From the NCBI GenBank assembly GCA_964400735.1, contig CAYNVQ010000012.1:1-64000 (forward strand): a stretch of DNA of 64,000 nt, in the 5' to 3' direction. Each line of letters starts with the position of its first letter. The first letter of the stretch is position 1. Below the pieces are notes generated by a model. The model worked only from the letters and a program-made list of their open reading frames with translations, made no database searches and was not told the origin of the DNA. This DNA comes from CAYNVQ01 sp964400735 (GTDB taxonomy: Bacteria; Acidobacteriota; Aminicenantia; Aminicenantales; Aminicenantaceae). Below, one piece after another: positions 17,604 through 27,110 of this stretch. The position numbers and the translations under genes were made by a program.

Positions 17604-20183
17604 ATGAACGATAAAAAAAGAGAAATCGAACAGCTTGAAAAGGAAATGGAAAAATTAAAACGGCAAACCTCTGAGCTGAAGGATTGGAAAGAAAAGTACA
17701 AGAGTCTGGTGAAGACTTCCCCCGATGCGATCACATTGACAGACCTCGAAGGAAAAATTATCGAGGTTTCGGGCCGGGCCCTGAAGATGCATGGGACCAG
17801 AAACGCTGCGGATCTTCTTGGACGCAGTGCCTTTGAACTTATAGCTCCCGAGGACCACGCCAGGGCCGCCTCGAACATGAAAAAAACGTTGGAACAGGGT
17901 TGTCTGTGCAGCGTGGAATACACTATGGTCAAAAAGGACGGCACTCATTTTTTTACCGAGCTGGATGCTTCGCTGATAAAAGATTCCAAAGGAAATCCCA
18001 GGGCCTTCATCGCTACGACCAGGGATATCACGGAACGGAAACGAGCTGAGCGCGACCTGAGAAACTCTGAAGGAAAGTATAGGAGCCTGTTCACTCTCGG
18101 TCCTCAAGCTGTGGTGACCGCAAACATGAAGGGCATAATCACTTCGTGCAATTCAGCGACGGTAAGAATGACGGGTTATGACGAAAAGGAGTTGATCGGG
18201 AAGAACGCGCTGAAATTACGCTCTTTGGTCAAAAGGGATATTCCGAGATTCAACCGCATTCTTTCTTCCTTGGTCAGAGGCAAAACTCCAGAGCCTTTTG
18301 AATGCGCTTTCTTCCATAAGGATGGCACAAAGAACTGGGCTTTTGTGAACGTGGGACTCTTCGATGAGACTGACGGAAAGAAGGGGATTCAGGCGGTCAT
18401 CATGGATATCACCAAAAACAAAGAAGCGGAAAGGGCGCTGCGGGAGAGCGAGGAAAAATTTAAAGCTCTTTTTGATCGATCCCTTTACGGTGTATTCATG
18501 CATGATCTCGAGGGTAATTTTCTGGATGCGAACAAAGCCGCCTTGAATCTATTGGGATACAAAAAAAAGGATATTGCGAAGCTCAACCTTTCTTCTCTTC
18601 TGGATGAAGAACAACTCTCCTCGGCCTTTAAGACCATGGCCGAGATCAAAAAGCTGGGATACCAGAGAGAATCCAGCCAATATAAATTGTCAAGGAAAGA
18701 TGGAGAACATATCTGGGTGGAAACAGATGCTTCCCTGGTCTATAGGTCCGGTAAGCCGTATGGGATCCTAGGAATCGCAAGAGATATCTCCATACAAAAA
18801 AAGGCAGAGTTAGCTCTAACAGAAAGTGAAAATAAATACCGCACAATTTTCGAGTCTCTCTACGACGTCTATTACCGGACCGACAAAGAAGGGATAGTCA
18901 CCGAGATAAGCCCGTCGGTCACCCGGCAGGCCGGGTACGAACCCAAGGATGTGATAGGGCATCCTGTTACGGATTTCTATCGCGATCCTTCTGCGCGAGA
19001 GGAGTTTAACGATAAGCTAAAGGAAACCGGGAGTATCAACGACTACGAGCTGAGGCTTCTGGCTAAAGACGGAAAGGTGATCGATGTCTCGGTGAGTTCC
19101 TACATTGTATTCGATAAAGAAGGGAATTCCGTGGGGGTAGAAGGGGTATTGCGGGATATAACGTCTCGTAAGCACATGGAGAATGCCCTGCGGGAGAGCG
19201 AGGAAAAATTCCGCACCATGGTCGAAAACTCCCTTCAGGGAATTTTCATCGTCCAGGATGGCAAGATTGTTTATGCCAATGAAGCACTCGCCAGAATCAT
19301 GGGTTTCCGTCATAAGGAGTTTCTGGTCTTGCCGGCTGAAAAGGTAAGAGATTTGGTGCATCCCGAAGACCAGGATTTGGTTTGGGGAAGGATGGCTGAC
19401 CGCCTGGCCGGGAAAAATGTCCCCGCTCACTATGAGTTGAGGGCGGTCAGAAAGGATGGAAGCACCTGCTGGCTTGAGATGGTTTCAGGCCGGATCGAAT
19501 ACCAGGGGAAGCCAGCCGTTCAGGGAGCGATCATCGACATAACCGAAAGAAAGCAGGCCGACGAACAGATCAAAGCCTCCCTGGAGGAGAAGGAAGTCAT
19601 GCTGCGCGAAATTCACCATCGTGTGAAAAATAACATGCAGATCATTTTGAGCCTTTTGCGCATCCAATCCCGCACGGTCCGCGACCGGCAGACCAGAGAG
19701 ATGTTCAAACAGAGCCAGAACAGAATCCGCTCCATGGCTTTAATCCATGAAGCCCTTTATAAGTCCAGTGACCTGGCGAATATCGATTTTACCGATTACA
19801 TAAGCCGGATGACCACGCACCTGCTTTCGATATACAGAGAGGACCTGGGGGAGGTCAAAATCAAGCAGGAGGCAGAAGGGATATTTCTGGATATCAACAG
19901 GGCTATTCCCTGCGGCTTGCTCATCAGCGAGCTTGTATCCAATTCTTTGAAGCATGCATTCCCGGATAAAAAGAAGGGGCAGATCATCATTGAAATGAAT
20001 AAAGGTAAAAGAGGCGAGTACATTTTGGAGATTAAAGATACAGGCATAGGATTTCCGGAAGCTTTGGATTTTCGAGAAACGCAGACCCTGGGATTGCAGT
20101 TGGTTGGTGATCTGGTCAATCAGCTCCGCGGATCGATAGAGCTCAAAAAGGGAGAAGGAACGGACTTCGTCGTGAGATTCTAA
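17604..20183 (+). CDS. Soluble histidine kinase with five PAS domains (HisKA_2 type)
   Basis: An 859-residue cytosolic sensor kinase with no membrane segment. A short coiled coil (about 4-30) precedes five PAS/PAC modules (about 35-150, 155-275, 283-400, 405-520, 530-645), each ending in an RDIT or similar PAC motif. The kinase core begins with REIHHRVKNN, phospho-acceptor H672, characteristic of the HWE/HisKA_2 group. An N-box (LISELVSNSLKHAF) and a G-box (DTGIGF) follow. The start is the ATG at 17604 with GGAGG upstream; an upstream TTG at 17580 is less likely. No cognate regulator with an output domain is adjacent; the double-receiver protein at 15841 is a candidate partner. Ligands of the PAS domains cannot be inferred. 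Confidence 0.93.
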   Translation: MNDKKREIEQLEKEMEKLKRQTSELKDWKEKYKSLVKTSPDAITLTDLEGKIIEVSGRALKMHGTRNAADLLGRSAFELIAPEDHARAASNMKKTLEQGCLCSVEYTMVKKDGTHFFTELDASLIKDSKGNPRAFIATTRDITERKRAERDLRNSEGKYRSLFTLGPQAVVTANMKGIITSCNSATVRMTGYDEKELIGKNALKLRSLVKRDIPRFNRILSSLVRGKTPEPFECAFFHKDGTKNWAFVNVGLFDETDGKKGIQAVIMDITKNKEAERALRESEEKFKALFDRSLYGVFMHDLEGNFLDANKAALNLLGYKKKDIAKLNLSSLLDEEQLSSAFKTMAEIKKLGYQRESSQYKLSRKDGEHIWVETDASLVYRSGKPYGILGIARDISIQKKAELALTESENKYRTIFESLYDVYYRTDKEGIVTEISPSVTRQAGYEPKDVIGHPVTDFYRDPSAREEFNDKLKETGSINDYELRLLAKDGKVIDVSVSSYIVFDKEGNSVGVEGVLRDITSRKHMENALRESEEKFRTMVENSLQGIFIVQDGKIVYANEALARIMGFRHKEFLVLPAEKVRDLVHPEDQDLVWGRMADRLAGKNVPAHYELRAVRKDGSTCWLEMVSGRIEYQGKPAVQGAIIDITERKQADEQIKASLEEKEVMLREIHHRVKNNMQIILSLLRIQSRTVRDRQTREMFKQSQNRIRSMALIHEALYKSSDLANIDFTDYISRMTTHLLSIYREDLGEVKIKQEAEGIFLDINRAIPCGLLISELVSNSLKHAFPDKKKGQIIIEMNKGKRGEYILEIKDTGIGFPEALDFRETQTLGLQLVGDLVNQLRGSIELKKGEGTDFVVRF

Positions 20184-20303
20184 TCGCTGTGTTGCCCATC
20201 TTCCTTGGGGAGTGCCAATGTCCCTCTTCAGGCTTGGGCTGTTTCTATGTCTGTCCGTATCCATCCTGAAGAGAGAGGTTTTTAGAACCCTGAAATTCCC
20301 AGT

Positions 20304-20325
20304 CGGCCGCTTCCGGCGGCCCTTT
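20304..20325 (+). terminator. Possible terminator hairpin after the PAS kinase
   Basis: A GC-rich stem (GGCCGC, TTCC loop, GCGGCC) followed by CTTTCC, about 120 nt after the kinase stop. The T-run is poor, so this is tentative. Confidence 0.3.
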
Positions 20326-20418
20326 CCTATATTGGATTTTTGTCACAATTATGGTAAATAGAAATTTGGTCAGGCCTATGGGCTGGCAGAATTCGAAACA
20401 TTATCTAAGGAGTTGAAT

Positions 20419-21075
20419 ATGAAGAAGAAGGTGAAAAAACAGCTCAAAGAGGATGAATTCGTCCACACAATACAAAGAGTCATCGATTTTGCCAAGAAGA
20501 GATCGAGAGAGCTCATCATAGGAGCGGCAGCCATATGTGTCATTCTCCTTATCGTCGTCGTAGTGAGAGCTATTCAATCGCAGTCGATAAGACGGGAAAG
20601 CCGCATCCTGGGAGAAATCCTGGAAAAAAGTGCCCAACTGCAGGAAAGCCCGGATAAGGTTTCCGAGCTGGAACAGCTTGGCGGCGAAGGCAAATTTTCC
20701 CGGATGGCCTATATAAAGCTCGCCTCCTATTGGATGGAAAAGGGAGATATAGAGAAAGCGAAGTCATCCCTCGCCAAAATTCCGGATAGAAGAAAAGATC
20801 TCATCTATTACCAGGGCCTGGATATGATGGGGCAAGTCTATATCGAAAACAAAGAATACGACAAAGCCATCGAATTATACAAAAAGATCGAAGAGGAAAA
20901 TCCGGAAGATTACGCCTTGGATCCCGTTCTCTTCCGCCAAGCTCAGGCATACGAACAAAAAGGAGAACTGGATGCTGCTCTGGAGCTGTACAAAAGAGTC
21001 CAGGAAGAATTTTCCCAGACTTATTATGGAGTCGACGCATCCCAGAAAGTTAAGGAACTGGAAGAAAAAAAATAG
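20419..21075 (+). CDS. Membrane-anchored TPR protein (YfgM/TPR_21-like)
   Basis: A 218-residue protein with a basic N-terminus, one transmembrane helix (about 31-52) and a periplasmic tetratricopeptide domain (GDIEKAKSSLAKIP, KEYDKAIELYKKIEEENP, GELDAALELYKRVQEE). This is the layout of YfgM, the SecYEG/PpiD-associated chaperone in proteobacteria. Here it is not next to hisS or bamB, so only the architecture supports the assignment. The ATG at 20419 has AAGGAG 6 nt upstream, better than the TTG at 20413. Confidence 0.8.
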   Translation: MKKKVKKQLKEDEFVHTIQRVIDFAKKRSRELIIGAAAICVILLIVVVVRAIQSQSIRRESRILGEILEKSAQLQESPDKVSELEQLGGEGKFSRMAYIKLASYWMEKGDIEKAKSSLAKIPDRRKDLIYYQGLDMMGQVYIENKEYDKAIELYKKIEEENPEDYALDPVLFRQAQAYEQKGELDAALELYKRVQEEFSQTYYGVDASQKVKELEEKK

Positions 21076-21084
21076 CGGTTTGTC

Positions 21085-21112
21085 TTGTAAATTGATCAAA
21101 AAAATATATAAT
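21085..21112 (+). promoter_or_regulatory. Promoter of the ferredoxin gene
   Basis: TTGTAA (21085-21090), 16-nt spacer, perfect TATAAT (21107-21112). It lies 30 nt upstream of the ferredoxin ATG, which has a GAGGAGG site. Confidence 0.6.
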
Positions 21113-21142
21113 AAAATTTATTTTTTTTGAGGAGGACTTAAT

Positions 21143-21388
21143 ATGGCTTATAAAATCACTGAAGAATGCATCAATTGCGGAGCCTGTGAGCCTGAATGCC
21201 CCAATGAAGCGATTGTTGCCGGTGAAGAAATTTATGAGATCGATCCCGATAAGTGCACCGAGTGCGTGGGAGCTTTCGATGAATCTCAATGTGTGGCGGT
21301 TTGTCCTGTAGATGCCTGTGTTCATGATCCAGACCACAGAGAAACCAGAGAGGAACTGGAAGCCAAGTACCGTAAGCTACACGGTTAA
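21143..21388 (+). CDS. 2[4Fe-4S] ferredoxin, YfhL type
   Basis: An 81-residue bacterial-type ferredoxin. The first cluster motif is CINCGACEPECP. The second is widened, with an eight-residue insert between CTEC and CVAVCP, the pattern of the YfhL/Fdx family. The charged helical tail (HRETREELEAKYRK) is also typical. It is a low-potential electron carrier and a plausible partner for the 2-oxoacid:ferredoxin oxidoreductase encoded 12 kb away. Confidence 0.94.
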   Translation: MAYKITEECINCGACEPECPNEAIVAGEEIYEIDPDKCTECVGAFDESQCVAVCPVDACVHDPDHRETREELEAKYRKLHG

Positions 21389-21466
21389 AAAATTTCTTAA
21401 GCCTTTTATTCCTGAGGGAGGAGTGGTGCCTATCATTCCTCTTTTTTTGTTTCTCCGGCCAAAACC

Positions 21467-22450
21467 ATGAAAGATGAAACCTTTGTCACGCCGGTAGAAT
21501 CTCCGAGAAGGATCTCCTCTTTTTTTGCCCAAAAAAGGGTTTGGTTGAACTTTCTTCTGTTTATCGTAACGGTGTTCTCTACGTTCTATGTGGGGTTCTA
21601 CTGGAGCATCAATTATAAGTACGCGGATACCCTTGTCCAAGAACCTGGAATTGTGGCCAATTCTGCCGTCATGCTGGACCCCGAGATTGTGGGACTCAGC
21701 CTCATCTATGCGGTTGTTCTGATCGTTATCCTTCTCGGCCATGAATTGGGGCACTATCTCACCTGCCGTTTTTACCGGATCGATGCAACCCTGCCCTATT
21801 TTATACCGGCTCCGACCATAATCGGCACCATGGGAGCCTTTATCAGGATTCGATCGCCCATTACCAGGAAACAACAGCTGTTCGATATCGGGATCGCCGG
21901 TCCGTTGACTGGATTTATCCTCGCTTTGCCGGCTGTCATTTACGGGCTATCCGTTTCCAAGGCTGTTCCAGCTCTTCCCGCAGAGGATAGCCTTCAATTC
22001 GGCTATCCCCTTATTATCAAGATAATCGGGAGCTTCTTTTTCCAGGGAGTACCGGAAGGATATGACCTTATTCCTCATCCCATCGCCTTTGCAGGCTGGG
22101 TGGGTGTCCTGGTGACGGCCCTCAATCTCTTCCCGGTAGGGCAACTCGATGGAGGGCATATCATGTATGCCCTGGCGGGACCGAAATCGAGAAAATTGGC
22201 GCCTTTTTTTCTAGGCGCTTTCGTTTTCATGGGAATTTTTTTCTGGATCGGCTGGTTCGTTTGGGCTTTGCTCATCTATTTTTTAGGATTGAAACACCCT
22301 CATATCTATGATGAGAGCCGAGCGCTCTCGCCCCTGAGAAAATTTTTAGGGGTTTTGATGCTGTTGGTTTTTATTCTTTCCTTTATACCGGATCCCATAA
22401 AGGGGTATAATCTTTTTGACCTCTTAAAACAGTTGTCTTTAATACCCTAA
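21467..22450 (+). CDS. Site-2-protease-type M50 membrane metalloprotease
   Basis: A 327-residue polytopic membrane protein. The zinc site is HELGH (92-96) in a hydrophobic segment, and the third ligand lies in NLFPVGQLDGG (220-230), the canonical M50 pair. No PDZ or CBS domain is present, matching the short S2P family common in anaerobes. It lies 78 nt after the ferredoxin and could be co-transcribed. The substrate is unknown. Confidence 0.9.
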   Translation: MKDETFVTPVESPRRISSFFAQKRVWLNFLLFIVTVFSTFYVGFYWSINYKYADTLVQEPGIVANSAVMLDPEIVGLSLIYAVVLIVILLGHELGHYLTCRFYRIDATLPYFIPAPTIIGTMGAFIRIRSPITRKQQLFDIGIAGPLTGFILALPAVIYGLSVSKAVPALPAEDSLQFGYPLIIKIIGSFFFQGVPEGYDLIPHPIAFAGWVGVLVTALNLFPVGQLDGGHIMYALAGPKSRKLAPFFLGAFVFMGIFFWIGWFVWALLIYFLGLKHPHIYDESRALSPLRKFLGVLMLLVFILSFIPDPIKGYNLFDLLKQLSLIP

Positions 22451-23104
22451 CCAGGCCTAAAGGGGGGTTTGAGATTTTCACAAAAACTGTGGAAAAGCTG
22501 TTGATAAATTGAAATATTTTCAGCTAAGTCTGAGAAATTTCTGGTAGATATGACAAATTGCACAAGATTTGGGCATAAGACTTAAGTTGTTGAAAAAAAA
22601 CAAGATATAGAACTAACTGAAAATAAAGGAGTTACAGAAATCGTTTTCTCATTCCCTTCGTTGGCCAGGAAAGAGCGGCAGGAAATGGGAAATTTTTTTC
22701 CTGTGGGATTCAGAGCTTTTAAAAGCATTTCTTCAGAGCATTAGGAGGGGCTTTCTCTCCGGTCGGATTTTATACGCCATTCCCTCTTCGCTCTTCTCGG
22801 CGGTTGCGGAACTGCGCATGCGCGATCTAAACCTCTGAAACTTTAGCTGTATTAATCTTGATCCCACCACTTTTGCCTAGTCGTGCTCAATACATCCTCG
22901 CCGTCTGACTGCGTCAGATTCCCTCAAAGAGCTTTGAGGGAAGGCTGGGTTAGGTTGGGGCGGGGTCCTCCGATGTCGCTCAATCCCTTCCTAATACTCT
23001 ATTTGCATTGTGTCTAATTCACTAACACGAACACGCTTTTGAAATGCTGAGCTTTTTAAAGCATTTCTTGCGGGAGAGAGGGGAGTGGCCTATAATGGAA
23101 AACG
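22451..23104. other. 654-bp region without a recognised gene, two perfect hairpins
   Basis: No coding frame is supported. Two adjacent stems occur: TCTGAC/GTCAGA (22904-22918) and the perfect CCCTCAAAG-AG-CTTTGAGGG (22921-22940). The region is unusually long for this gene-dense window and could hold a small RNA; I cannot name one. Confidence 0.45.
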
Positions 23105-23944
23105 ATGGAAGATCAATTCAAGAACGTCGAGAAGGAATTCGAACGTCTAAGAGATAAATTCCGGCAAAAAGAAATTTCCGACTCAGACTTCAAAAAAAGG
23201 CTGAGGGAGTTGCGTCTTCAGGATAAGGAAGGCCATTTTTGGACCATCGGAGCCCAAACCGGGAAGTGGTACTATTTCGATGGAAACGACTGGATCGAAG
23301 CGAAACCCCCGTCGCTGCAGGAAAAAAAGGCTATATGTGTTTACTGCGGGTACGAGAATGAACTGGAGAACGCTTCCTGTGCTTATTGCGGAGAGAGATT
23401 CGAAAAGGATGAAGATGAGGAGGAGGAAAAAGCGGCGGATTTCACCTGTCCCAAATGTGGGCGCATCCTCGATAAGTATACTTTTTTCTGTCCCGACTGC
23501 GACGTAGCCGAAACACCGGATGAGAAAGTATGGGAGACCGGTGAAATATCGGAGGCAGAAAACGATGAAGAGCCTATCGCTCCTCAAAAGCTCGAATTTG
23601 TAATGGAAGAGGAGGAGCCGATAGCAGAGCGGTTCGAACAGGTCCTGCGGGCCATCCACCCTTTTTCGATGCTTCTTTTTTTTGGAGCCATAGGTCTTCT
23701 GCTGGGCATCGTTTTGGGAGCCTTTGCGGGAGCAACGGAATTTTTAATGGGCGGGGCCAGTGTTCTGCCTCCTTTTTTGGAAGAGCTTCAAGGAAGCCTT
23801 ATCGGAGGAATCCTGTTTGGGATTTTTGGCGGTCTACTCGGGTTTATCGTTTTAGGTCTGCTGGGTTATCTCGGGGCTCTAGTTTTCAATGTAGTGTTTT
23901 CCTTCATCGGCGGGATCAAGATCCACATCGAAAGATCACGCTGA
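23105..23944 (+). CDS. Zinc-ribbon membrane protein of unknown function
   Basis: A 279-residue protein, not recognised as a named family. The N-terminus (1-70) is a SHOCT-like short helical segment followed by a GKWYYFDGNDWIEA motif that resembles a small all-beta domain seen before zinc ribbons. Two zinc ribbons follow: CVYCGYENELENASCAYCG (about 78-97) and CPKCG...CPDC (about 114-134). After an acidic linker come two to three hydrophobic segments (about 190-275). The zinc ribbons suggest a protein- or nucleic-acid-binding face at the membrane. Confidence 0.75.
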   Translation: MEDQFKNVEKEFERLRDKFRQKEISDSDFKKRLRELRLQDKEGHFWTIGAQTGKWYYFDGNDWIEAKPPSLQEKKAICVYCGYENELENASCAYCGERFEKDEDEEEEKAADFTCPKCGRILDKYTFFCPDCDVAETPDEKVWETGEISEAENDEEPIAPQKLEFVMEEEEPIAERFEQVLRAIHPFSMLLFFGAIGLLLGIVLGAFAGATEFLMGGASVLPPFLEELQGSLIGGILFGIFGGLLGFIVLGLLGYLGALVFNVVFSFIGGIKIHIERSR

Positions 23945-23956
23945 CCGGTAGTCGAT

Positions 23957-26266
23957 CTACTTTCCCTGCTGCAGCTTCAGAGCATAGGCAATCTGGCCTA
24001 AGGATAGGGATTCGTCATTGGGGGAATAGTTGACCGGCCTGAGGACGGAAAATCCTTTTTTTTCCAAGACGTTACAGGCCTCTTGAAGGAGTCTTTTGTT
24101 CAGAAACACACCGCCGGTCAACGCGATGGTCCGGATGCCGTGTCGGTCCTGGGCTTTCTCGGCCATCTCAGCGATCACTGCGGCCAGAGTTTTGTGGAAT
24201 TTGGCAGATATGCGGGAGACGGGGATCCCTTTTTCACAATCTGCAGCTATTCCCCGTATCGTCCCTTTGAACGAGATTTCGTATGGTTTCGGTATATCCC
24301 CATAGATCGGTCTGTCTTGGACTGGGGTCTTTTTCATTGCTTCGAACCGGTATTTTCCCTTGACTCCAACGCCTGCGGCCGCTTCCAGCCGCATGGGTGC
24401 CTCGGCTTCGAACTCCATTTCCAGGGGAGAGAGGCCCACCATGAAAGAGACTGCATCGAAGAGGCGTCCACAGCTCGAGGTGAGAGGCGTGTTGATCCTC
24501 TTGTGCATCATCTCCAGAACACCGCTGACTTTTTTGGGGTCGACTTTACTCAACGCCCGGAGCGGAGGAAGCTTTTCTCCGAAGGCATCCTTCAGGTAAA
24601 CCAGCGCCATCCTCCAGGGCTGCTTGGCCGCCAAATCTCCCCCGGGCAGGGGAACTTCCGCGAAATGGGCGAAGCGCTCGAATCCTGAATAGTCCATCAG
24701 AAGGAATTCTCCTCCCCATGCTTTGCCGTCGGCTCCGTATCCGTAGCCGTCCAGGGAAACCCCAAGGACTTTTTTATCCAGCGGGTGTTGGTGTTCGAGG
24801 AGGACGGCCAGGACATGGGCGAAGTGGTGCTGCACTTGAATATGAGGGATACGTTTTTTTTGGGCGTATCGTGTGGTGTGGAAGTCCGGATGCAGGTCGG
24901 AAACCACCATCTCGGGATAGACTTTGAAGACCCGCATCAAATGGCGGATGGTTTCTTCAAAATAAAGATAATTCTGGTATTCATCCAGATCGCCCAAGAA
25001 TTGGCTGGTGATAACATACCCATTCTTGTAGACCGAGATGGTATCTTTGAGTTCCGCGCCCAAGGCCAGGATATGGTGGGGGGATTCTAAGGATTTGGGC
25101 ACCGGTTGGGGATAGGGGACATAACCCCGGGCACGCCGGACAAAGAGCGGTCGTCCGCCGACCACTTTCATCACCGAGTCATCGGCTCGCATATGGATGG
25201 GGCGGTCGTGGGTGAGGATGTAATCGCAGAGATCATCGATCCCTTCCCCCTCCTCTTTCATGATGGGGGCGTCCTTGCGGTTCGAGCTGGTGGCCACAAT
25301 GAGTTCGAGGTCTTGAAGGAGGAGTAGATGAAGCGGGGTGTAAGGGAGCATGAATCCGATCTCATCCAGATGGGGGGCGATTCCTCGAAGCTCTTTTTTC
25401 TTTTTCAGGAGCACGATGGGGCGGCGAGGAGAGAGAAGCGCCGCCCTTTCTTCCGGATCGATGTGGGCGTATTTTTCGATGACGGCGAGGCTCCGGGCCA
25501 TGAGCGCCAGAGGCTTCCTCTGCCGGGCTTTGATCCTTCGAAGGGATTGGATGGCCTTCGGATTTAAAGGATCGACAACGAGATGGAAACCGCCCAGGCC
25601 CTTCACCGCCAGAATTTTTCCCTGCTGGATAAAGGATACGGCTTTCAGAATCCCTCCCTTCAGCTCTTTTCGCGTCTTGGCTTTGAGGAGCCTGACCCGA
25701 GGGCCGCAGAGGGGACAGGCGATCGGTTGGGCATGATACCTTCTATCCAGAGGATCGGTGTACTCAGCGTGGCAGGAGGGACACATGGCGAAGCTTTTCA
25801 TCGTGGTCTGTTTCCGGTCGTAGGGAAGGGCCCTGACGATGCTGTAGCGGGGTCCGCAGTCTGTGCAGTTGATAAATGGATAGAGATGCCGGCGGTCCGA
25901 AGGGTCCATCATTTCCCGGTAGCAGTTTTCACAAACCGATATGTCCGGCGAGATGAAGACAAAACTCTCCTCTTGGGTCGATTTTTCGATGTCGAAACGG
26001 GTCAGCCCTTCGAAGGAGGCGAATCTGACCTGGATATCGTTGATTTGAGCGAGGCGAGGGGCTTTGCTCTGGAGGAGATGCAGGAAATCTTGGAATTCGG
26101 CCCCCTGTTCCCTTTCCAGGTGGATTTCCACGCCGAATCCGATGTTTTTGACCCAGCCTTTGTAGCCGAGTTCGTGGGCCAGACGGTAGACGAAGGGACG
26201 GAAACCCACTCCCTGAACCACACCAAAAACCACCAACTCGACGGCCGAGGCTTTTTCTTCGTTCAT
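23957..26266 (-). CDS. hypF: Carbamoyltransferase HypF
   Basis: HypF makes the thiocarbamoyl group on HypE that becomes the CN ligand of [NiFe]-hydrogenase. All domains are present in 769 residues: acylphosphatase (VVQGVGFRPFVYRL), two HypF zinc fingers (C112/C115 with C134/C137; C162/C165 with C184/C187), a YrdC domain (about 200-380) and a Kae1-like carbamoyltransferase domain with HHFAHVLAVLLEH and LTGGVFLNKRLL. The ATG at 26266 follows the queH stop by one base (TGA-C-ATG), so I prefer it to the TTG at 26305 inside queH. No other hyp or hydrogenase gene is in the window. Confidence 0.95.
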   Translation of the reverse strand: MNEEKASAVELVVFGVVQGVGFRPFVYRLAHELGYKGWVKNIGFGVEIHLEREQGAEFQDFLHLLQSKAPRLAQINDIQVRFASFEGLTRFDIEKSTQEESFVFISPDISVCENCYREMMDPSDRRHLYPFINCTDCGPRYSIVRALPYDRKQTTMKSFAMCPSCHAEYTDPLDRRYHAQPIACPLCGPRVRLLKAKTRKELKGGILKAVSFIQQGKILAVKGLGGFHLVVDPLNPKAIQSLRRIKARQRKPLALMARSLAVIEKYAHIDPEERAALLSPRRPIVLLKKKKELRGIAPHLDEIGFMLPYTPLHLLLLQDLELIVATSSNRKDAPIMKEEGEGIDDLCDYILTHDRPIHMRADDSVMKVVGGRPLFVRRARGYVPYPQPVPKSLESPHHILALGAELKDTISVYKNGYVITSQFLGDLDEYQNYLYFEETIRHLMRVFKVYPEMVVSDLHPDFHTTRYAQKKRIPHIQVQHHFAHVLAVLLEHQHPLDKKVLGVSLDGYGYGADGKAWGGEFLLMDYSGFERFAHFAEVPLPGGDLAAKQPWRMALVYLKDAFGEKLPPLRALSKVDPKKVSGVLEMMHKRINTPLTSSCGRLFDAVSFMVGLSPLEMEFEAEAPMRLEAAAGVGVKGKYRFEAMKKTPVQDRPIYGDIPKPYEISFKGTIRGIAADCEKGIPVSRISAKFHKTLAAVIAEMAEKAQDRHGIRTIALTGGVFLNKRLLQEACNVLEKKGFSVLRPVNYSPNDESLSLGQIAYALKLQQGK

Positions 26267-26267
26267 G

Positions 26268-26912
26268 TCAGTCTTGACGCTTCGGTCGCCTCGATGGTCT
26301 CTCAACGGGCTCCGGTTTCTTGTTCACTGGACTTCGTTTTTTAGCCGGATGAAAAGGGCGCTGGGCAGTCTTTTCCCGGTTCAGGGAATAAATGCAACCG
26401 CAGTAGTCCTGACGGTAGAGCCCGTGCTGGCGGCTGAGTTCGACGCTTTTTTTAAAACCGTCTTTTTTTTTGAAGTTGGCCTCGAGAAATTCGATACTGT
26501 ATCGGCGGCCGAACATTTTCCCGATCTTGTTCATGACCTCGGCTTTCTTCCAGGGGCTCAAGCTCATGACCGTGGCGTAGGCATCGAATCCCAATTCCGA
26601 TGCCCTTTGGGCGGTTCGGGCCAAGCGCAGGGCATAACAGACATCGCATCTTCTTCCCTTTTCCGGCTCCTCTTTGAATTTGGCGGTCAGTTTGTGCCAG
26701 AGCGAATCTTCATAGAGGCCTTCGACCAAATCGAACTCCAGAGTGCTGGCAACTTTTTTTGTTTCCTCTCTCCTCCGTTCATATTCCTGGCGGGGATGGA
26801 TATTCGGATTGTAAAAATAGCCGCTCACATCGTAGTCCTCTCCCAGAAGGCCCATAACGTAAAGGGCGTCGGGAGCACAGCAGATGTGCACCAGCATCTT
26901 GGGTCTATCCAT
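26268..26912 (-). CDS. queH: Epoxyqueuosine reductase QueH
   Basis: The last step of queuosine biosynthesis: reduction of epoxyqueuosine in tRNA. QueH (formerly DUF208) replaces the cobalamin enzyme QueG in many anaerobes. Diagnostic motifs are HICCAPD (C11, C12), FYNPNIHPRQEYERR, RCDVCY (C89, C92) and DYCGC (C171, C173); these cysteines hold the cluster and metal site. Length 214 with a basic, low-complexity tail. The ATG has an AAGGGT site. It is followed immediately by hypF, probably by translational coupling, although the two pathways are unrelated. Confidence 0.93.
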   Translation of the reverse strand: MDRPKMLVHICCAPDALYVMGLLGEDYDVSGYFYNPNIHPRQEYERRREETKKVASTLEFDLVEGLYEDSLWHKLTAKFKEEPEKGRRCDVCYALRLARTAQRASELGFDAYATVMSLSPWKKAEVMNKIGKMFGRRYSIEFLEANFKKKDGFKKSVELSRQHGLYRQDYCGCIYSLNREKTAQRPFHPAKKRSPVNKKPEPVERPSRRPKRQD

Positions 26913-26967
26913 ACCCTTATTCTAGCCTCTCCTCCCCAAACCGTAAACCCCTCCCATATTCCTAATT

Positions 26968-27000
26968 GGTGACAGGTAACTAAATTATTATTTCGATAGG
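26968..27000 (-). repeat. Family A palindrome, truncated copy (a)
   Basis: The left arm GGTGACAGGTAACTAAATTA is present, with a centre like that of copy (h), TATTTCGATAGG. The right arm is missing. This is the only family A copy in the first 39 kb. The centre is in the reverse orientation relative to copies (d), (g), (i) and (j). Confidence 0.8.
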
Positions 27001-27110
27001 ATTTCTTTTTAATACGGCGGTAATTCTATCTCTTTTTGAGAGCATCGCCCATTGCTAGGATGCTTTCGGTTGCCATCCTCGGTACCCGCCACAACCCTTA
27101 AATATTCAGG

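Noticed and set aside
22485..22520. CTGTGGAAAAG and TTGATAAATTG, faintly like DnaA boxes or an origin
   Set aside because: A single poor match, no box cluster, no dnaA/dnaN nearby.
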